Of a stretch of DNA of 64,000 nt, positions 38,101-50,100 are shown piece after piece. Origin of the DNA: Acridotheres tristis (taxonomy: Eukaryota > Chordata > Aves > Passeriformes > Sturnidae); contig CM072894.1 of the NCBI GenBank assembly GCA_037013685.1, positions 14,519,449-14,583,448 on the forward strand, written 5' to 3'. Each line of letters opens with the position of its first letter. The stretch's first letter is position 1. The notes under the pieces are model-generated. The model was not told the origin of the DNA and made no database searches. It was given only the letters and a program-made list of their open reading frames with translations. The position numbers were made by a program, and so were the translations under genes.

Positions 38101-39589
38101 TTATGAACATAGTATGAAATCTAGTTATGTATATAAAAAAATTTTAAAAATGCAAACTGGTATTCCATATGATCTTATTTCCAGAATGCTTACTGATGTT
38201 AATGCCTAATGCTTATCACTGATAATAAATTATGTGAATTTGTGTAGTTTTATTTATTTCAGAGTGCCTATATGTAATTTAAAAATGTAAAGTGCATAAA
38301 AATGATGATGATATCCTAAGAGTGTGAAGTGGCAGCTGTTTAGAGCCATAGTGCAACATTTTTTTAGGATGTGAAATGTAAAATATAGGCAGACTGTATT
38401 TATTAATGACTTCAGTGTTGGGACAATACTACCTTGTTTTGAGTTGTTGCAGTAAAGACTTTGGTGGGAAAGTTTCATATTCTCTCAAGGTTTCCCCCCA
38501 AATTTGTGCTTGCCCTGAAATAAGAGTGTTCATTAAAGGAATCAGATGAATGTCTTCAAAAGAAAGTAATGTAACTTTATGGTTTCCTGGTCCATCTGTC
38601 TATTTGATTTTGGAAGGTCAACAAGAGACCAGATGAAGTGGTACTTAATTATTGTTTACAGTCTAAAGAGCCAGACACATAAAAAATTGTTTAAATTCTT
38701 CAGAAGGATACTGTTTCATCGTGTCTTTGTATCTAAAAGATGTGAGTGATAAAGCCATTCCTCCATCGTTATTCAGGATTTATTCAGATAATCTAGATAG
38801 GATATGCCCTCCTGCCAGGAGCAGGCATTAGATCAGCCTGTGTACTGTCCCTACAGGGTGTTCTGAGAGCAAAAATGGAGTCATTAGAACTAAGTCATGT
38901 TTTGTCCTTTTGATGTGGACACGCCTAATGCTATAAATAGTGTAAGTAGGTATGGAACTTTTCCTTTGGACTCACAGTAATTATACTGTGAATCCAAAAT
39001 GCATTTAGGAAAACAGCCTGGTAAAGAAACTAAGTCCTTATTATCCATTCCTTTGTAAGGATATTTTGTGATATCGCTGATCTCTAGTTGCTTTCCTAGA
39101 GGAAAGCTACTGCTATGGCAGATGAGTCTGTTTCTGCTAACAGTTAAACTGGGCTTTCTTCATTCATTTGTTAGCTAAGAACTGACAAATACTCACAAAT
39201 AATAATGTGGCATTTAATTGACAATTTGGCCTAATGATTGAATTAGCCATTTAGCATAAGCTGAACTACTTACAGTAGCTGAGGACTTTCACTTAATTGC
39301 CATACGTAATGAAGCATAATTAAATAAAATTTTGATTTTTATATTGTTTAGAAGTATTTTGTAAAATGAACTACTGATTCCCAACCTTCCTGCTTTTCAG
39401 GGATAAGGGTGCATTAATGCTGCAATTGCAAAATTGATGTGTGTCCATCTGGAGTCCAGCAAACTGATTTCATTAATGCTTGTGATGATTTCAGACTGAC
39501 ATGGGTGCAGAGAAGAGTTCTGGCCAGGGAAAAGGAGATCCTGTTTTGTTATGTGAAGACTTTCTTAGTTTGAAAAATAAAGGAATTAT

Positions 39590-39868
39590 ATTATCACAGT
39601 GTTTTGGGTTGGAATAGACCTTAAAGGTCATCTAGTTCCAAAACCCTGCTGTGGGAAGGGACACCTTTGCCCAGATGAAGTTGCTCAGAGCCCCATCCAG
39701 CCTGGCCTTGAACACTTCCAGGGATGGGACATCCACAGATTCTCTGGGCAATCTGTGCCAGTGCCTCACCACTCCCATAGTGAAGTAGTTTAGATTATAA
39801 CTAATATAATCTTTCAGTTTAAAGTCATTACCCCATGTCCTGTCACTGCACGCCATTGTAAAAAGGGG
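39590..39868 (-). mobile_element. CR1 LINE 3' fragment, minus orientation
   Basis: Reads TTATCACAGTG...GGGTTGGAATAGACCTTAAAGGTCAT, then CCAGCCTGGCCTTGAACACTTCCAGGGATGGG, GGGCAATCTGTGCCAGTG and CATGTCCTGTCACTGCACGCC. This is the reverse complement of the CR1 3' end. On the minus strand the remnant ORF2 C-terminus reads R-H-W-H-R-L-P-R-E-S-V-D-V-P-S-L-E-V-F. It is truncated and mutated, with an AT-rich insertion or divergence near 39,790. Confidence 0.92.
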
Positions 39869-42800
39869 GAGATTGTGGGAACACAGGGGAAGGCAAAACA
39901 TTTGCCTTCTGATGGATTTATGGACTATATATAGCAGGGAAAGAGAAATTAAATCATCAGCCAGGGTTGACCCAAAATTAATGCCTGGATTGTATGACCA
40001 AAAACACGCCTGACTGTTCAAGGTTTGTCCTGGGGGAAGTACATGAGGACTAGAATTTAGGTTTAATTTTGTTTGGGTTTTGTTTTTGTAAGTCTTATGT
40101 TTCTTACAGTGATAAAGCACAGCAGCAGTCCAGACTCTGATCAAGTGCATGGCTGAGAGAAGATAAACACTCCTACCTAAACATTGTCAGATCTGAACAT
40201 TCAAAAATCATCTCAGGTCTAGAAGTAAATTGAAATTGGTTTCTCTTTAATTCCCTTCTAGTTTTTGAGCCTTTAGGGTTCATGTTTTCAGTCAGCTCTG
40301 CCAGGATTAGAAGGATATTTAAAAAGCTAGAGTTCCTGGGGATTTTTATGACTGCATGACCCAGGCTTAAGAAAAATGCCTAATACTGCAAGATATAATT
40401 CTGAGAGCTGGCTGCCCTGAATTTGTGAGTGGAGTGTCATAAGCAGAAGTGACATCAGATTGATAAATTGGATTTTACTAAGTGAACCTTTCCAAATGTT
40501 TCATGTTTCAAAATTTCATGCTTGTGATGTCAACACAGGAGGCATATTCAATCTGCTGAGACTTTTAAGGCAGTAAATGTGTTTCAAACTGCCTTGAACA
40601 GAAATTGTGTTCAATTATCAGCTATTCAGCAAAGCACAACTTGAACACAGATCAACTAGGTAAATCAGTGGGAGAGAGAAAGATCTTCATAAATTGGAGG
40701 ATTTAATAGAAGAATTTCTTATCACGAGGATGTTTTGTGTTATGAAGTCAACTGTCTGCACATGGAAAAAAAGAATGTGGTTTAAAAAATTTATTTATTA
40801 ATAAAATGTTGAGGAAATTTAAAACTACCAAAAGTCTCCAGGGAATGTGACAGCTTGGCCAAGGGAGAGAGGTACTGAAATAAGGTATAAAGTCAGCTTT
40901 ACTGCAATCTTAAAGTTGCCAAGGGCTTTGAAAAGTGAATGACTGGAGAGAAATATCTCCTGAGAATAAAAAGGGCTTCTGAAAGATAACTTGAGCTGAA
41001 AATGCTTAAGTAAAAGCTTCTTGTTGTGCACCTCAGCATTTTCTAGTGCAAAAAACATATATTCTGCTCATGCTTTCATCTTCCTGGGGGTTATATTTAT
41101 TCAGAGGAGATTAATGCCCAATTTTCTGTGTGACTGCTATCATCAGAAGTTTATCCCTTTGCAAAATTACTTTTTTTACCTTTTAGGGGAGCAGTATGCA
41201 TGAATTTCTGTGAAGACTTCAAATACATAGTTGTAAAATGACAGGTGGAATGATGTTTATATCCCTGAGCAGGTGCCAGCCTTGTATTCTATGCAGGATG
41301 ACAACACAAGACTGAATGTGACTTTTATAATTTGATGTCAGAGCTTTTTGTCTTAAATAACTGGTATTGAGTTTTAAATGCATTTATGGTTGCCTGGCCA
41401 TTTAATAAAGTCATGTGCTCTACAGAGAGCTGCACTGGATGCACGGATTAGTGAACTCTGCAGTAGAGGAAGCAGTCTGGGATGATTTAAAACAACTGAG
41501 AGTTCTACAAACACGCATTTAAAGAAGGGTAAGGAAACATGCTTAAGGAGCTTGAAAAAATGAGGGGCTACCTTGTTGTGCATTTGCTGCTGGGCCTCCT
41601 GGAGGATGTGTGTTGGTGCAGCAGTGTGGGCTGTAGTGCTGGGGACTCTGACAGTGTAGGGCCCCCACAGAGACCTTTGCAACCCCTCTCCCTCATCACT
41701 GTGCAGTGCAGCCCTTCATGATCTCTGTCCTTTGTGTCCTGTTCTCCTGATGTTAATGATTTAAAGGCAATTTGTCCATATTTTGAAATATAACTTCTTA
41801 AGGATTCAGCTTAAGCAATGCTTTTTTTCATCCAAGCAGACAGTGACGTAACCTTTATACTTGTGGAAGGGTTAGTTTCCTGCCTGTGAAAGGTTTTCAT
41901 GTACCTGGTGATTAAAAGAGATTGGAAAAATGCTTCTGTGGATGTATTTTTCTATTTTCTCTGCTTGCTTTTAATGCTTTTCAATGTACAAAAAGGAACT
42001 TAATTTGATAATTTTAAATGAATGCATAAAATTATTTTATGTATTTTGAGTTCCTAATAGTTGGTATCAGGGAAATGGCTGTATTTTCTATTAACCATCT
42101 ATAAATGGATATGACAGATGAAGTGAGTTCATGCTTGTTGAGAAGCAGGCAGAAGATACCATGCTAGTTCTGCTGTTAGTCTTTTCTTTCTTCTATGTAT
42201 ATATAATATGTCAGTGCATGACCAGGAGGATAAGAAGACTCTATGGAGAGGGTAGGAAAAATTGGAACTGAGGAAGAATTGATGGAGGACCAGCAATCAA
42301 AATGATAACAGTAGATAGAAAAGGAGGCAGAAAAAACATCCTGTTGGCAAGAAAGAAAATCCCTAAAATTTTTTTTTCAGGCCAAGGAAAACTTTAAGTT
42401 CTGCAGGATTGCTTCTTGGTCTCAGGTTCCCTCTGAACTTGTGGGCCATATTTGCCTTTTGCCACTGATCACAGTGAGAATCCTTAGCTGCTCCCAGGTC
42501 AGTAGGTGGAACCAGCAGAACATTGCAACTTGTTCTTACATTACTGTGTGTCTTTGACACTGCAACTTACTCTTATTTTATTGGGCAGTTAGAGAGCTAT
42601 CACCTCCTGATTTGTTTGATCTAAAATAAACTTAAACTAATCTAGTAGGTCTCAACAGATCTTATAAACTTGACAGCAGATGGCACATGCTTTTTATTTA
42701 GCCCTGCATATACTATCTTGGTGGGTGGTAACTGCCTTAGGACAAAATCAGCATCCCACCAGTCACCATCTGGGATGGCAGATGATATGTGGGACTGTCA

Positions 42801-43690
42801 TGAATAAGCATTCTGATGTTTGTAAATGTCTGAAGGAAGACACTGCTTGTTAACGTGGCAGTTGGTATGCAGTCACCACCACGAGAAGCACACTTTATGC
42901 AGGAATCAGCAAAAGATTAATTGTGTGCCTTGGGTTCATCTCTGGAATATGGGTGGGTGTAAGTTGAATCTTGTTCATTTTGATGGCAAACTTGAATGGC
43001 TCTTATCTTTACAGACCTTTAGTCTTTGTCACTGCTTTTGTGCTAAAAATTTTATTCTTTTAGGTACTAAGACTTAGGTCAATAGTAATATTTAGATGCC
43101 TCATACTGCTTCATAAGGATCTTGATAATGAGCACAAATGCATGGTATGAAATATGCCCTTGCTTTGACAGTGTACTCAGAGTTGATGGGGAAATGGAAG
43201 GGACAGTTTGGAGGAAAAGGTGTGAAATCACTTGCAAAAAATGCCCCATAGTTTTGTTCCAGATGCAGGAATGGAAATGCACATCTTCTGACCCTCCTCT
43301 ACTCCCATTTTCCCTTGTCCCCCAGGCAAGATGCAGACAGAAGTCTGAACCATGAGGATATCCACAGGCCACTTCCCTCATCTACTCTGTTCCTGGCTCT
43401 ATGCACTAAGCCTCTTTCCTGAAGAGAAGTGTTTTGAGAAATATTATTTAGATCTGGTATTTTGAAAGGGCTGCTTGTCCTTCATGTGACAGGTTCCTTA
43501 TGTTGAGTATTTTAGACAGTAAAGCTGGCCTTGTAGGAGACTCTGAGTTGTATCAAGTACAAATATCTTCAAAAGGATCTGTGCATTTATCATGCAACTT
43601 GATTCCTCCTGCAGTTAAAACATCCATTTTAGTTTGTGTTATTTTTGTTTTACTCACACTTAGCTGGTCTTTATATGAGCTGAAGTAGGT
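39869..43690 (+). other. ZNF385B: Presumed ZNF385B first intron, between two CR1 copies
   Basis: Non-coding sequence with only short open frames (up to about 100 codons). The 41,374-41,720 part is slightly GC-richer and open on both strands, but has no motif that I recognise. No further repeat could be named. Confidence 0.5.
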
Positions 43691-44182
43691 ATCACAGAAT
43701 GGTTTGGGTTGGAAGGGACCTTAAAGACCATCCAGCTCCAACTCCCTGCCATGGACAGGGGCACTTTCCATGAGGCCAGGTTGCTCAGGGCCTCATCCGA
43801 CCTGCTCTTCAACAGTGCCAGGGATGGGGCATCCACAGCTTCCCTGGGCAATCTGTCCCAGTGTCTCACCCCCCTCAGAGCGAAGAATTTCTTTCTGTTA
43901 TGGAATCTAGACCTTCTCTCTTTCAGTTTGAAGCCCTTACCTCTTGTCCTGTCACTCGACAAACTTATGAAAAGTCCCTCTCCAGCTCTCTCACGGCTTT
44001 CCAGCTGCTGGAAGGTGCTCTATGGTCTTCCTGGAGCCTTCTCTTCTCCAGGCCAAATAACCCCAACTCTCTCAGCCTCTCATCATAGAAGTGCTTCAGT
44101 CTTCTAATTGTCTTTGTGACCTTCTTCTGGACTTTCTCCAGCAGGTCCATGCCCTGCTTTTGTTGGGGTCTGCAGAGCTCTA
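43691..44182 (-). mobile_element. CR1 LINE 3' fragment, minus orientation, longest copy in the window
   Basis: Begins ATCACAGAATGGTTTGGGTT and runs through the CR1 3' UTR and the ORF2 C-terminus. On the minus strand two pieces of the reverse-transcriptase ORF end can be seen. One (44,151-43,965) contains D-L-L-E-K-V-Q-K-K...R-L-R-E-L-G-L-F-G-L-E-K-R-R-L. The next (43,962 onward) contains R-H-W-D-R-L-P-R-E-A-V-D-A-P-S-L. They lie in different frames, so at least one frameshift separates them. 5'-truncated and inactive. Less diverged than the other copies by eye. Confidence 0.94.
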
Positions 44183-47100
44183 TGAAACAACAGTTTAAGG
44201 AAGTGATATCTACTTTCAAATAGCTGACTTGACTATTATTTTATCAGTGCCTTCTGAATATATATGAGAGTGCAGGGCTTAAGAAGTTTATGCAGTTTAG
44301 TGGTTCTGGAATTGCCAATGGACCTTTGGTGTGAAGATTTTATGGTAGAGCAGTATATTACCTGAGTATCTTTATATTTTTGGCTATTAAGTATGATATG
44401 CAAATAGTATACTGATTTTATTCAAATTAATAATAGGAAGAAATCCAAACAATCTGCCACATGAATTCTTAATTCAGGTACTACTGTCATCTTAAAATGT
44501 AAAAGTTAGTTAGGTCCAAAAGTTTATAAAACCCAGGTTTGATTAAAGCAATAATATGGTTGCACTGGCTGGAAAGCACAGAAATGAGGAGTGTCTGCCA
44601 AATTTCTATGATCAAATGCACTCATTCTCATGGCTTTTACTTGATGGGAAAGCAGAGTCCATTATTTACAGCGTGGAAGCACATACATGTCCTATTTCTG
44701 GATATGGGTGTGAACTGTCAGCAAAACTAGCAAAAGGCTGGCTCTTCTTTTTTATGAATGGAAGTGTGTATTTTAATGTGGAATAAGACAGGTTTCAGAA
44801 TGGATTATGCAAGCAACAGTCACTCAAAGCCTGAGGTGACTGGCAGCTCGAGTTTAGGAGAGGTCTGTGCATGGAAAGGAGGAATTAAGGAGTGGCTGTA
44901 TCGTTGGTACAGACTTCACCAGCATCTCTCCGAGTTCAGTGTCAGTACAAAATGTGCTCAGCTGTGGTTCCTTTAAACAATGAAAAGAGCAAGTGAAGAG
45001 TCAGGTTCAGGTCAGTGCTAACTTTAACCTGGCCTGCCTGCAGGTGGCTTCAGACTAGGTGATCCATTATTCTGATGGTCTGTCACTACCAGTTGGGTAA
45101 TATTCTTATAACTTAATCATAAAACTTAAGTAATTAATAAGACAAAGCAGGTGTGATGTCCCTTGATACTATAAGGCAACATTGATTTCGATATTTTTTC
45201 AGCTCCAAAAGAGAATCAGTTTTTTACATGGACAATGACAGTTTATTATGAGTGATGACTAATCTGGGACCATCTTTTTAGGAACATTTTAGGACTGACG
45301 TTCAACTGCCACTGATCATGCTTGCAGTTTTCTGTTCTTTGTATTCTTTGTGCTTCCAGTAAAGCTGATAGATCTCAATCTCACATTTTTTTTCTGAATG
45401 TGCTATGTTCTTTGTTCATGCCCAGCTATTATTTTCCCACAATCATCAAAGTTCTTGTGTCCAAGAGTGCTTTCACAGCCTTACCAGGCTTTATCCTGAA
45501 TTAATGATTTCCATTACAACTTATATTCAGCTCCTAGCATTGTCAGATGTAAGAACAAGACAGACATCTACTAGGGCTGACTTTCTCTTGTGACTTCCTT
45601 TTATGCTGAGACGAATTATTGATATTTTTAAGAAGGTAGGTAATTATTTTTACTTCCTGAGACCAAAGATTGATTTAATCTTCAAATGAGATTATGCTCA
45701 AGCAAGATAAAGTAACAGCCAGGTACAAATACCCTGTAGGAACCTCAGATTATGTCAGCAGGTTTTGATCTTTATTTTTGCAACTTTATACCATGAACAA
45801 CTTCTTTAATAAATAAAGTAGTTTCTTCACTAGAAGTACCTTACATCTTGAATCAGTTGTCCAAATAGTTAAAACCCATTTGTTTTGCAGTTGGCCTTAT
45901 ATTATTTTAAGTTTCTTAAATGTATAAAAAGAATTTGTTCTTGAAAAAAAACCTATTTTCTGTGGTCCTTTTATTGTTGAACACAGATTCAAACTATACC
46001 CTCTATAGGATTTTGCCTTTATACATTTGTGTTCAGCTCTTCCAAGTTGTAAAATCTGATGGAGATACATTTAATTAATATTGTGTTTTTCTAGGGAGGA
46101 ATACAAGGAGTCCTTTGATTTAAAGATTTTTATTTGATTTTGATTTAAAGAGTACTTGGATCCAATACTTTGAAATTTACAAGTAAAAATCCTAACCTAG
46201 CAACTTTGTAGAAAATTCTTAGAGGCAATAAAATTCAATTCATTTATTAAATTTGTTATTGATAAAACATTTCCTTGGTCTCAAGAAAGCAGGTTGTGAA
46301 AATGGGCAAAATTGAAAATATACATAAGAGAACTCATTTTGCTAATTTCTACTTAGAAAAAAGTAGTTTTTTAAAATTGAGGATTTGCTGCTAAAATAAG
46401 TTGTAATTTTCATGCTCAGCCTATTAAAGTATAATATATTTTTAAACCCTTTCCCTTCTTCTTTGCTATTTTTCTTTTTTTTTCTTTTTTTCCTCCCTGT
46501 GTGTTTGGCATTTGGGCATGTTTGGTGTTTTAACCCTGTCCAAGTTCAAGAAAGAACTAATGTAAGTCTATATTTTTGTGGTTTGTTTTTTTCTTCTTCC
46601 TGGGATGAAATAGAATGTAAATAGGATCAGATACAGACAATTAATGATGGCTGATATGAAATAGACTCTTATGAGGACACTAAAACACAGACTGAACCAG
46701 TGGTACCTGATTGAATTTGTTGCAGGTATCATACCAGGGATAGCAATGTGGATATTGGGATCATTATATGGAATTGTTCAAAAGATTTGTTCTAGGGAAA
46801 GCTAAGGGAGGTGAGTAGCCATTTTCCTGGAAGGTCTGTTCCCTCTGATAGGCTTCTGCATGTGATAAGGGAGGGGAAATGTCTACAATGACATCTAAAC
46901 CATGTGTTGGACACTTTGGGCATCTAAATATTCTTCTGTCATTAGCTAAGATTGCTTAGAGTGCTAGTTAACTGAAGGTAAGCAGTAACTTAATGACAGA
47001 TTGCTGAGTAGAAGGCACCAACTTGTCAAACAGCTCATCAAGCAAAATTGTATTATGATAATTCTGTAAAACTATCTGTTTGTCTTGAAGCATAATCCAG

Positions 47101-50100
47101 GGTAGCTGTCTGGACTCCAAACTTGGTTAGCCTGCTTGGCAGAGTCTGATACGTTATGTCAGGTGAGGATATATCTCTTTGGCAAACGAACTGATGTGTA
47201 AATAGATTCTTCTATTCTTGTTAATGCTAAGAGTGCCAGGAATATGTAAGTATGGGTGCTACAGAGGAAAGGATCAACCTTTTAATTAGAGCTAACTACA
47301 GATATTGTCACATGCAACAGTAGTCAGTGATAACCTAAGTTGAAAGTCATTTTGTTTAGTCCAATTTAGATGAACTCAGTCTAGTGCAGTAGGTCTAATT
47401 TTAGATTTCCTTAACATGGAAAATTTCAAGGCTAGTAAAGCAAAGCAGAATACTAGCTACTTGAATGTTTCCAGTTTTCTGAATTACCTTGTGCTGAACA
47501 GCTAATGTTTGTGTTGTGAAACAACCATCTGTTTTTATAGTTTGAAGAGAATCTCCTTCAAACGTTAAATGCTCTAAAATGTGTTAGTGAAGAGGCTGTC
47601 AGCCATTTGTCATACTACACCATTCAAAACTTTTCATGCACAGTGAAAGCAATCTGAGCTTCTATTCCTCTTTGTATTGATAAACTAGCATCAAAATTAA
47701 AGCTAAAAAAACTACTTAACCCAGTTTGGTCTGTGTACTGTGACGAATTGATTATTCTTTATATGTCTTAAGAAATAAAAATGTGTTTATTTTTCTGAAC
47801 CATCCAATTTTTACTGTAACTTTGTATAAGAACATTCCATGTATTTTGTAAGCAGAGATGAAAGACATAACCAAGATTTGATCAGATGGGTAATAAATAG
47901 TTTGACAGGTGGAGACGTTGCAGAATATGATGCCTCCTTGAGGAATTTCAGAACAAGATGAAGATTAAACATGGCAGTTCTCTGTTTGGGTTCGTACTGA
48001 AAGAAAGAGGAACACGTCTTCTGAAACAAAGCATGTCCCTTAAACATATGGGGGATTTTTCAAGGTTGGCTTCAAAATAGTCTCTAGTGCTTTTTTTAAC
48101 TCTGTAGGATACTGTGCACAAGGCACTATACATATGCTATTCACCACAGTATCCCAAAAGAACTTGTTGCCCAGATGGTGCAAACCATATGCCTCTTGAT
48201 AGTTTATCTGTGTTTGGGAAATACTCTCTAAAAATCCAAGAAAGGTCATAAGACTCTTAAAAAAACAGCTCTAGTGAATTTCTTTTAAATAATGCTCTGG
48301 AGGTATTCAAAGTTGGTTTGTCTTTTTTGGGGGTTAGGGTTTTTTTTTGTTTGTTTTTTTTTTCTTTTGGGAGATGTGCGTAAATGTTTTATGACAGAGA
48401 TGAGCAAGGAGGGAATCATGGTTGCTTAATGCGAGACCACAGCTCTTAAGGCATACATGAAGACTTCACTAGTTCATTGCAGAGATAGCTCTTCTCCATT
48501 GAAGATGCTTGGCAGGACTACAGCACAAGGCTAGGTCCTGGTCCCTCTCTCCCCTCTCTTCCTCAGCTGTCTGAATGAACCTTTTTGGAAATGTAACAAT
48601 ATAGAAAGCCGGTTAATTTTGGTATTTGCTCCTGTGTCTTCCACAACTCATTTGATTATTTCCAAAGGCTAAAGGAGAAAATTCTCTTCGCCTATATGTA
48701 AGTTGTTAAAATACGTTTTCTTTTTTGCTTACCTGGCACAGATCCACAGAGGAAAGGATGTCTAATTACATTTCCAGCAAAGTGGTTCTTTGAAGTATGA
48801 ACTAATTAGGAATGGGCATTGCAAAAGTTTAGACCAGCACTCAGGAAAAGAATGCATCATGTAACCATCACTAATTCATCAGGATAACCAAAGCTTATTT
48901 CCTTTGAGTAAAGATTTGCACATTCTTACCTATAGCACTATACTATATATAATACTTCTTTGTAGCTCCTCTGAAAGCACAACTCTGTTTAAAAGTAAAT
49001 TAGCCAGCCAAATTGAAAGGCTAATTGCCTTGAGCTTCAAGTACAAAGGATATCCACACTTAGATTTCTTTGCCAGCTGCAAGAGACTGAGAAGATGTGT
49101 TTTCAGAAATCCTAACAGGGTATCTCATGACACTTCAGAATTTTAATGTGGTGTCATAAATCACTAACTTATTCTTGCTCCAGTATTGTTTGCAGAATCT
49201 ATTGAGAGAGATCAGTTCTATGTACTGGGGAGGAAATATGATGGAGGGACAACCCTGTTTAGTCTGGTAACAGATTATGTCAAATACCTGAAAAGGTCTT
49301 ATACTTTACAATTCTTCCTCTTACGATTTTGATCGAAATAAAAATGAATATATCTGGTTTGATTCAGAACTTGTTTTTGCAAGAGGAAGACTGATGAGGC
49401 ATACAATCCTTTACAGACTTAATGTTTTTCTGGATCATTTCAGCTGGATATATGGATGGTCTTCTGTGTTTCCTGCTTTGTTTTTCTTGTTTTCCCATTC
49501 TTACCTTTCAATTTTTAATTGAGTCTAATCCTCACTGAGTAAATACAGTTCAACCTTCACAATGTGTGTGTCCAGTGTGATTCACAGAATTATATCCTTT
49601 TTGTATGGATCCTTTTAATTTGTGGATACTGTTAGGCATCACCTGCTGCTTTACACTGTGCTGTATTAAGGTTATACAGAACTGGGAGCTTGCTGGGTCG
49701 ATTGAATGTATTTTCTCCTTACGATAATTCCCTTTCTGCCTTTTAATGAACTCATATTCTTGTTCTTTCTCTTAAACCAACTTCTAAATATATCACAGTC
49801 CTACCTATAATAATTACTTTAAATTATTTTTTGTTTTCACAGAATGTAATGATTATGTAACTTCTCCTTATTCTCAGCTCACTGACTGTAGTCTCAAGTA
49901 CCTCTTTCTGTTACATGATAATGTTATTGAGATATGTGTAAACCTGAGGAATGAAATGGCCCTGTTTCATATCTGACTCCTCGTGGGTGAGAACAAGTAC
50001 CACTCAGAACTCTTCACAATCTACGTGCAGGAATAAGCTCTTTTTGAAAGAAAAAAACCACTTGATAGATGTGTGCTTGCATAAATTTGAGTGACTACAA

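Larger units (their letters stand above)
31065..39589 (+). other. ZNF385B: Presumed ZNF385B first intron, middle part; no exon recognised
   Basis: AT-rich non-coding DNA between two CR1 fragments. It holds a poly-T run (31,725), a GC-richer patch (31,880-32,110) and a candidate conserved element at 39.17-39.33 kb. The segment at 32,690-32,980 has a different texture (rich in CTTG/CCTG, with TTGACCCCTG and TTGACCCATG-like repeats) and may be an old unnamed repeat. Open frames are all under 80 codons. Confidence 0.5.
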
